Shown: positions 58,642 through 64,000 of the stretch, piece after piece
How the letters are laid out: every line of letters begins with the position of its first letter
How positions within the stretch are numbered: position 1 is the stretch's first letter
Origin: Kineosporia corallincola
GTDB taxonomy: Bacteria > Actinomycetota > Actinomycetes > Actinomycetales > Kineosporiaceae
Direction: 5' to 3'
Assembly: GCF_018499875.1 (NCBI RefSeq)
Contig: NZ_JAHBAY010000016.1
Coordinates: forward strand, 150,673-214,672
DNA length: 64,000 nt
The notes under the pieces: generated by a model
Databases searched by the model: none
What the model was told of the DNA's origin: nothing
The model's input: the letters and a program-made list of their open reading frames with translations, nothing else
Program-made: the position numbers and the translations under genes

Positions 58642-59533
58642 TTTCAGGCACTGCCCGGAACAGCTCGGTGGGCGCGTTCTGCTGAGAGGCCGCCCACGAG
58701 GCCAGCATCTTCAGCCCGTCGGCGGCCGGGGTGCCGACCGCGGCGGTGTACACGTTCAGGCGCAGGCCCGGGTCGGAGGCGAGCTCCATCGACTCGAAGT
58801 CCAGGTCGAGCTGGCCGACGACCGGGTGCCGCAGGCGCTTCGTGCCGCTGTGGTGGAACATCACGTCCTGCGAGGCCCAGCGCTGCCGGAACAGCTCGGA
58901 CTGCGTGGACAGCTCGCCGATCAGCTCGATCAGCGCCTTGTCGGTGGGGTGCCGCCCGGCCTCCAGGCGCAGCATGGCCGCGGAGTCCCGGGAGATCCGC
59001 TCGTAGTCGACGAAGAACACCGGGGCGGCCGGGTCGAGGTAGACGAACCGGGCGGTGTTGGCCGGGCGGCGCGGGTCGGCCAGCACCGGTGAGTACAGCG
59101 CGCGGGCCATGGCGTTCATCGCCAGGATGTCGTGGCGGCCGTTGCGGATCCAGGCCGGGGTGTCGGGCATCGCGTCGAGCACCTGCTGGATCTTGGGCCG
59201 CACGGTGAGGGGCGCGGTGGTGCGCCGGGGGCGGCCGGACGGCGTGCTCTCGCGGGCGAGCGAGAACAGGTGCACCCGTTCGGCCTCGTCCAGCCGCAGC
59301 GCGCCGGCCAGGCCCTCCAGCACGCTCTCGGAGGCACCGGACAGGTTGCCGCGCTCCATCCGCACGTAGTAGTCCACCGACACCCCGGCCAGCATCGCGA
59401 CCTCCTCGCGCCGCAGCCCCTTGACCCGGCGGTTGCCGCCGTAGGCGGGCAGGCCGGCCTGGTCCGGGGTGATCCGGGCGCGCCGGGAGGAGAGGAACTC
59501 GCGGATCTGCGTGCGGAGGTCGGTGGAACCCAT
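58637..59533 (-). CDS. XRE-family regulator with MmyB-like ligand domain (298 aa)
   Basis: N-terminal helix-turn-helix (RREEVAMLAGVSVDYYVRMERGN), then the MmyB-type PAS-like C-terminal domain (TPAWIRNGRHDILAMNAMARALYSPV and FVYLDPAAPVFFVDYE). The fold of this domain in the family binds a lipid-like ligand. It is divergent from the DHA2 exporter gene 101 bp away and most likely controls it. This two-gene arrangement is common in streptomycetes. Confidence 0.93.
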   Translation of the reverse strand: MGSTDLRTQIREFLSSRRARITPDQAGLPAYGGNRRVKGLRREEVAMLAGVSVDYYVRMERGNLSGASESVLEGLAGALRLDEAERVHLFSLARESTPSGRPRRTTAPLTVRPKIQQVLDAMPDTPAWIRNGRHDILAMNAMARALYSPVLADPRRPANTARFVYLDPAAPVFFVDYERISRDSAAMLRLEAGRHPTDKALIELIGELSTQSELFRQRWASQDVMFHHSGTKRLRHPVVGQLDLDFESMELASDPGLRLNVYTAAVGTPAADGLKMLASWAASQQNAPTELFRAVPEK

Positions 59534-59568
59534 GCCCCCACGGTAGACAGGCCGGGCGGCACGAGACA

Positions 59569-59583
59569 GGTAATGCCGTTACC
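59569..59583. promoter_or_regulatory. candidate operator between regulator and exporter
   Basis: GGTAA-TGCCG-TTACC, a perfect 5-bp dyad, overlaps a second one, GCCGT-N7-ACGGC (59575-59591). It lies in the 101-bp gap between the divergent XRE regulator and MFS genes. Confidence 0.4.
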
Positions 59584-59634
59584 GGCTACGGCAGGATCTC
59601 CTCGCCCGGCGACCGCGGCCGTTCACTGGACGGT

Positions 59635-61023
59635 ATGCACGCCACTGCCCCCACGGTCACGCACCGGACCCCGACGCCCACGGCCCGCCCCCGCGCGGTC
59701 CTGGCCGTCATCCTGGTCGCGTACTTCATGATCCTCATGGACAACTCGGTGATCTTCACCGGGCTGCCCAGCATCCAGGCCGGGCTGGACCTGTCCCCGG
59801 CGTCGCTGTCCTGGGTGCAGGACGCCTACACCCTGGTCTTCGGTGGCCTGCTCCTGCTCGGGGCCCGGGCCGGCGACCTGCTCGGCCGGGTGCGCCTGTT
59901 CGTGGCCGGCCTGGCCCTGTTCGGCCTGGCGTCGCTGGCCATCGGCCTGGCCCAGGCCGGCTGGTGGATGGTCGCCGGCCGCGCCGTGCAGGGGGTGGGC
60001 GCGGCCGTGGTCGCCCCGACCTCGCTGGCCCTGATCACCGCCTCCTTCGAGGGGGAGGCCCGGCGCCGGGCGGTCGCGGCCTACGCGGCCACCGCCGGGA
60101 TCGGGGCCAGCCTCGGCATGGTGCTCGGCGGCGCCCTCACCGAGTTCGTCTCCTGGCGGGCGGCGTTCCTGGTGAACGTCCCGATCGCCGTCGCGATGAT
60201 CGTCGCCTCCCGTCGGGTGCTCGCCGAGACACCGCGCACCCAGGGCCGTTTCGACCTGATCGGCGCGGTCTGCGCCACCGCCGGGTTCGGCTCCCTGGTG
60301 CTCGGCCTGCTGGAGTCGCCGGGCCACGGCTGGGGGTCGCCGCGGGTGCTCGGCCCGCTCGGGCTCGGGGTGCTGCTGCTGGTCGCGCTGGTGCTGCACG
60401 AGAGCCGGGCCGCGCAGCCGATCATGCCGCTGCGCCTGTTCCGCAGCCGGGAGCGCAGCGGCGCCTACGCGGTGCGGGTGCTCTACCTCGGTGGGATGAT
60501 CGGGTTCTTCTACTTCACCACCCAGTTCCTCCAGCACGTCTACGGTTTCACCGCGCTGGAGGCGGGTCTGGGCTTCCTGCCGATGACGCTGGTCAACTTC
60601 GCGGTGGCGATGGCGCTGCCGCGGATCTCGCGCCGGGTGCCCGGCGGTGTGCTGCTGCCGGCCGGCACCGCCCTGACCCTGGCCGGCCTGTTCTGGCTGG
60701 CCCAGGCCGGGGCCGACGCCTCCTACCTGCCGGCGGTGGGCCTGCCGATGGCCATCGTCGGGTTCGGTCAGGGGCTGGTGTTCGCACCCCTGACCAGCGC
60801 CGGCATCGCCGGGGTGGAGCAGGCCGACGCGGGTGCCGCCTCCGGCCTGCTGAACACCGCCCACCAGCTCGGGATGGCGCTCGGGCTGGCGGTTCTGGTG
60901 GCCGTGTCGGCCGGGGCGCCCACGGTGGCCCGGCAGTTCCACCAGGCCCTCACCGGTGCCGCGGTGCTGGTGGCGCTGGCTCTGGTGGTGTTGCCGGCGA
61001 CGAACCGCCGCGGCCGGGTGTAG
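59635..61023 (+). CDS. DHA2-family (EmrB/QacA-like) drug exporter (462 aa)
   Basis: Fourteen-helix MFS transporter. Starts with a cytosolic Thr/Pro-rich tail, then ILVAYFMILMDNSVIFTGLPSIQAGLDLSPASLSWVQDAYTL, the typical DHA2 N-terminus with motif D1. The A motif is ARAGDLLGRVRLF; motif C is GIGASLGMVLGG. Proton-driven efflux of hydrophobic drugs is expected. Probably induced through the divergent XRE regulator. Confidence 0.93.
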   Translation: MHATAPTVTHRTPTPTARPRAVLAVILVAYFMILMDNSVIFTGLPSIQAGLDLSPASLSWVQDAYTLVFGGLLLLGARAGDLLGRVRLFVAGLALFGLASLAIGLAQAGWWMVAGRAVQGVGAAVVAPTSLALITASFEGEARRRAVAAYAATAGIGASLGMVLGGALTEFVSWRAAFLVNVPIAVAMIVASRRVLAETPRTQGRFDLIGAVCATAGFGSLVLGLLESPGHGWGSPRVLGPLGLGVLLLVALVLHESRAAQPIMPLRLFRSRERSGAYAVRVLYLGGMIGFFYFTTQFLQHVYGFTALEAGLGFLPMTLVNFAVAMALPRISRRVPGGVLLPAGTALTLAGLFWLAQAGADASYLPAVGLPMAIVGFGQGLVFAPLTSAGIAGVEQADAGAASGLLNTAHQLGMALGLAVLVAVSAGAPTVARQFHQALTGAAVLVALALVVLPATNRRGRV

Positions 61024-61140
61024 GCGGAGACCGGATCCGGCCTGGCCCGGCATCCCGGTGCGGAGCCGGCCGGTCACGGTGCGGGACCGGCCGGGCGGAC
61101 GGTGCGCGGTCCGGATGCCCTGCGGCCCGTGTGCTGAAAT

Positions 61141-61176
61141 GATGGGGCGACGGCGGTTTTTCACGGCCCGTCGTCG
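61141..61176 (+). terminator. hairpin in the gap after the exporter gene
   Basis: GGCGACGG (61146-61153) pairs with CCGTCGTC (61168-61175), one wobble pair; a T run is in the loop. It lies 118 bp after the exporter stop. The distal part carries the CGTCGTCC core found in neighbouring hairpins. The rest of the 355-bp gap holds the direct repeats at 61303 and nothing else obvious. Confidence 0.5.
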
Positions 61177-61302
61177 TCCACTCGCGGATGGTCATGACAC
61201 GCGTCACGGATGCTTGACCGGGAGTGACCGAATACCGCCTGGCAGCAGGGGAGATCGGCGTCACCATGTGACCGGCCTGTGAGTTCGCCGTACAGATACT
61301 GA

Positions 61303-61324
61303 GGTTCAGGTCCGGTTCAGGCTG
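61303..61324 (+). promoter_or_regulatory. 11-bp direct repeats resembling a PHO box
   Basis: GGTTCAGGTCC followed directly by GGTTCAGGCTG, spaced one helical turn. PhoP sites of streptomycetes are 11-bp direct repeats of GTTCACC type. It is 55 bp upstream of the LCP gene start, whose product handles phosphate-rich wall polymers. Two units only, so weak evidence. Confidence 0.35.
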
Positions 61325-61378
61325 CGTCACCCATGATGTGGCTGTGGTGCCGAGTTGTGCTTACCCGGATGACCGATC

Positions 61379-63040
61379 GTGAACCGTGACCGAGCCCCCC
61401 GAGGGGGGCGCCGGGAGTCGCGGCAGGAACGGCAGTTCCGTAGCGAGAACCCCCAGGACGACCGCCCGGTGCGGCATGCCCGCGGCGCGGGCCACGGACG
61501 TCCCTGGCTGAAGATCATCGGCGGGACCGCCGTGCTGGTGCTGGCCGCGACCGGTGGTGGCGGCTACTTCGTGTACAGCCGCCTGAACGCCAACATCGCG
61601 TCGTCGGCCCTGTACAGCGGCACCACCGGTGACGCGGGTGTGCAGAAGGCCGACGCGCAGGGCCGTTACCCGGTCAACGTGCTGGTGATCGGCACCGACT
61701 CGCGCTCGTCCGAGGAGAACTGCAAGCTCGGCGGTGCCTGCGGCGACACCGGGTCGAACGCGGACGTCGAGCTGCTGGTGCACCTGTCGGCCGACCGCAG
61801 CAACATCACCGCGATGAGCATCCCGCGCGACACGATCACCGACCTGCCCGGCTGCGAGAACGCCGAGACCGGCCAGTCGGTGGCCGAGCGCACCGGGCAG
61901 ATCAACGGCGCCCTGGCCTACGGGCCGGGTTGCTCGGTGGCGGCCGTGCACCAGCTGACCGGCGTGACCATCGACCACTTCGTGATGGTCGACTTCTCCG
62001 GCGTGATCGCGATGTCCGACGCCACCGGCGGTGTGCAGGTGTGCGTGAGCGCCGACGTGTACGACACCTACTCGCACCTGAAGCTGTCGAAGGGCAAGCA
62101 CACGCTGAAGGGTGAGGGGGCGCTCCAGTTCGTGCGCACCCGGCACGGTTTCGGTGACGGCAGCGACCTCGGCCGCACCTACGGCCAGCACGCCTTCCTG
62201 TCCGGCGCGATCCAGTCGATCAAGGACAAGGGCACGCTGCTCAACCCGACCAAGCTGTACGGGGTGGCCGACGCCGCGACCAAGGCGCTGACCGTGGACG
62301 ACGGCCTGAACAGCATCTCGAAGCTGGCCGACCTGGCCACCGAGATGAACAAGGTGGACACCGACCGGATCACCTTCACCACCATGCAGACGGCGGCCGA
62401 CCCGGACAACGCCAACCGGGTGATCCCGGCCGAGGCGGCGGAGAAGCTGTTCGCCACCATCGCCGCCGACCAGTCCCTGACCGACGGTGACGGGGACGAC
62501 ACCAGCACCGCCACCGCGACGTCGAGCGCGGCGGCCACCACGGCCGCCGTGGACGCCACCTCCACCGAGTCGGTCAGCCGGGCGTTCGCCGTGCAGGTGA
62601 GCAACCGCAGCGCCGTCGACGGCCGCGCCACCCAGATGACCACCGCGCTCCAGGATCTCGGCTACACCAAGGCGGTCACCGACTCGTCGTCCGGCAGCAC
62701 CCAGGCCAGCACGCAGATCCTGTACAAGGGCAAGGCGCAGCTGGAGAAGGCGCAGCAGCTGGCCGCCGACCTCAACGTGCCGTCGTCGCTGATCGACAGC
62801 AGCACCGAGGTGGACGGGGTGACGCTGGTGCTCGGCAAGGACTGGACCACCGGCGACACCTACCCCAAGACCACCAAGAAGTCGCGTAAGGCGGCCCTGG
62901 CCGACTCGCACGCGTCCAACGCGAAGAAGTCCAGCTGCGTGCCGGTGAGCACCTACAACACGGTCACCTACAAGGGCGTCTCGATGACCCCGACCGAGGC
63001 CTACGCGGCCGCCACCACGGTGAAGGATTCGGACGATTAG
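61379..63040 (+). CDS. LytR-CpsA-Psr family wall-polymer ligase with LytR_C domain (553 aa)
   Basis: Basic cytosolic N-terminus (1-44), one membrane helix (IIGGTAVLVLAATGGGGYFVYS), then the LCP domain outside the membrane. Motifs: NVLVIGTDSR, TGSNADVELLVHLSADRSNITAMSIPRDT with the phosphate-binding Asp and Arg, and FVRTRHGFGDGSDLGRTYGQ. A Thr/Ala linker (about 375-395) leads to the C-terminal LytR_C domain (SRAFAVQVSNRS to LVLGKDW). It transfers polymers such as arabinogalactan or teichoic acid from lipid carriers to peptidoglycan. GTG start. Confidence 0.93.
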   Translation: MNRDRAPRGGRRESRQERQFRSENPQDDRPVRHARGAGHGRPWLKIIGGTAVLVLAATGGGGYFVYSRLNANIASSALYSGTTGDAGVQKADAQGRYPVNVLVIGTDSRSSEENCKLGGACGDTGSNADVELLVHLSADRSNITAMSIPRDTITDLPGCENAETGQSVAERTGQINGALAYGPGCSVAAVHQLTGVTIDHFVMVDFSGVIAMSDATGGVQVCVSADVYDTYSHLKLSKGKHTLKGEGALQFVRTRHGFGDGSDLGRTYGQHAFLSGAIQSIKDKGTLLNPTKLYGVADAATKALTVDDGLNSISKLADLATEMNKVDTDRITFTTMQTAADPDNANRVIPAEAAEKLFATIAADQSLTDGDGDDTSTATATSSAAATTAAVDATSTESVSRAFAVQVSNRSAVDGRATQMTTALQDLGYTKAVTDSSSGSTQASTQILYKGKAQLEKAQQLAADLNVPSSLIDSSTEVDGVTLVLGKDWTTGDTYPKTTKKSRKAALADSHASNAKKSSCVPVSTYNTVTYKGVSMTPTEAYAAATTVKDSDD

Positions 63041-63135
63041 GGTGGCGTCCTCGTCACCGGACCGACCGAAGGACGCACCATCGACGCCGCACCCCGCCCG
63101 CATCGCCTGAACCTCCGCACCGGGTGGGGTGATCG

Positions 63136-63930
63136 GTGATGTTCTTCCCGCCCGACCTGGGGCCGGAGGCCCTCGTGCTCCTGCTGCTGGCCGCCTTCGC
63201 GGCCGGCTGGGTCGACGCCGTGGTCGGCGGTGGCGGCCTGCTCCAGCTGCCGGCCCTGCTCCTGGTGCCGGGCCTGAGCCCGGTGCAGGTGCTGGCCACC
63301 AACAAGCTGGGCTCGATCTTCGGCACCGCGACCAGCTCGATCACCTACTACCGCAGGGCGAAACCGGATCTGCGCACCGCCCTGCCGATGGCCGCGGTGG
63401 CCCTGGTGGGCAGCTTCGCCGGGGCCTCGATCGCGTCGGCGCTGCCGGTCGCGGTGTTCAAGCCGGTGATCGTGGTGGCGCTGCTGGTGGTGGCCGGCCT
63501 GACCCTGGCGAAACCCGCGCTGGGGCAGAGCACGGCACTGCGCTACGCCGGGCGCGCGCACTACCGGGCGGCCGTGGCGATCGGGCTGGCCGTCGGCGTG
63601 TACGACGGTGTGCTCGGGCCGGGCACCGGCACGTTCCTGGTGATGGCCATGGTCGGCATCGTCGGCTACGACTTCCTCCAGGCCAGTGCCAAGGCCAAGA
63701 TCGTCAACTTCGCCACCAACCTGGGCGCGCTGCTGTTCTTCGTGCCGACCGGGTCGGTGGTGTGGGGGCTGGGCGTGCTGCTCGGAGTGGCCAACCTGAG
63801 CGGTGGCTACCTGGGCGCCCGGATGGCGGTCTCCAGCGGCACCCGGTTCATCCGCACGGTTTTCCTGGTCGTGGTGCTCGCTCTGATCGTCAAGGTGAGT
63901 CACGACGTCTGGGTGGAGAACTGGGGCTGA
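63136..63930 (+). CDS. TauE/SafE-family anion permease (264 aa)
   Basis: Eight or so membrane helices in two repeats. First repeat AFAAGWVDAVVGGGGLLQLPALLLVPGLSPVQVLATNKLGSIFGT; second YDGVLGPGTGTFLVMAMVG and AKAKIVNFATNLGALL, the two family signatures. Members move sulfite, sulfonates or related anions. GTG at 63136 or ATG at 63139 are equally possible starts. The gene follows the LCP gene by 95 bp. Confidence 0.92.
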   Translation: MMFFPPDLGPEALVLLLLAAFAAGWVDAVVGGGGLLQLPALLLVPGLSPVQVLATNKLGSIFGTATSSITYYRRAKPDLRTALPMAAVALVGSFAGASIASALPVAVFKPVIVVALLVVAGLTLAKPALGQSTALRYAGRAHYRAAVAIGLAVGVYDGVLGPGTGTFLVMAMVGIVGYDFLQASAKAKIVNFATNLGALLFFVPTGSVVWGLGVLLGVANLSGGYLGARMAVSSGTRFIRTVFLVVVLALIVKVSHDVWVENWG

Positions 63931-63961
63931 CACGCCGCACCGACCGCACGCACGGCGGGCC

Positions 63962-63992
63962 GGGACCTTCCGGTCCCCCCCCCCCCCCCCCC
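63962..63992 (+). terminator. hairpin followed by an 18-base C tract
   Basis: GGGACC-TTCC-GGTCCC (63962-63977) is a short hairpin 31 bp after the permease stop. It runs directly into 18 consecutive C (63975-63992). The hairpin is a likely terminator; the length of the C tract is prone to sequencing and replication slippage. Confidence 0.5.
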
Positions 63993-64000
63993 GCCGGCGG

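Noticed and set aside
1..64000. Mobile elements, tRNA or phage genes
   Set aside because: No transposase, integrase, terminal inverted repeat pair or tRNA cloverleaf was recognised on either strand by eye; a tRNAscan and ISfinder search would settle this.

Overview
The window is a high-GC, densely coded stretch of an actinobacterial chromosome. Short overlaps (ATGA/GTGA) link many genes, GTG starts are frequent, a mycothiol-dependent enzyme family is present, and secreted proteins carry Ala-rich signal peptides. The uronate operon, a PL9 pectate lyase and a GH35 galactosidase suggest a plant- or litter-associated species. A Kineosporiaceae-like source is my guess and is not shown by the sequence. 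I saw no tRNA, rRNA, CRISPR array, insertion sequence or phage gene.

1-23,838: a biosynthetic-type gene cluster that I cannot match to any characterised pathway. It has four ATP-grasp ligases (1-770, 770-1963, 20368-21588, 22648-23838) but no NRPS, PKS or RiPP precursor. A 14-gene minus-strand run (20104 to 4444) encodes, in order: a dCTP-deaminase-like domain fused to a PEP-synthase-type dikinase; a possible CYTH protein; an alkaline-phosphatase-superfamily hydrolase; an HPr-kinase-like ATPase; a small P-loop kinase; a second, stand-alone dCTP-deaminase-like protein; a membrane di-iron desaturase; a nucleotidyltransferase-like protein; a helical protein of unknown function; a class III aminotransferase; an SRPBCC protein; an NAD(P)-dependent reductase; a sulfotransferase; and an MFS exporter. 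The two deaminase-like proteins align without gaps over the core and have lost opposite halves of the known catalytic set. LysE and MFS exporters complete the locus, and no regulator gene is present. Divergent promoters with a shared dyad lie at 20171-20232. This is the most promising part of the window.

23,913-26,038: AhpC/AhpF peroxide defence. 26,327-39,342: carbohydrate use. A GH35 beta-galactosidase, a secreted M15-like peptidase, a PL9 pectate lyase, and a galacturonate operon (UxaC, GPH-family transporter, altronate dehydratase) lie with a divergent LacI regulator and a uronate reductase. LacI-type palindromes sit between the two arms. Pectin cleaved outside the cell would be imported as uronate and converted towards 2-keto-3-deoxygluconate.

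39,420-48,201: a small secreted protein, an alpha/beta hydrolase, a 2-oxoglutarate/Fe(II) oxygenase, a pair of enzymes of the non-canonical aminobenzoate/dehydroquinate route (aldolase plus dehydroquinate synthase II, as in GriI/GriH), then an MprF lipid aminoacylase/flippase coupled to an S33-type hydrolase.

48,394-64,000: mostly housekeeping and envelope genes. These are CutC, a secreted FN3/RCC1 propeller protein, a GlxA-type AraC regulator, an RTX-like secreted protein, a PdxH-like oxidase, GAPDH, a PLDc_N membrane protein, an ABC exporter, a mycothiol-dependent-isomerase-family protein, an XRE regulator divergent from a DHA2 exporter, an LCP ligase and a TauE/SafE permease. Related hairpins with a GGACGACG core recur at gene ends. 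An 18-base C tract lies at the very end.
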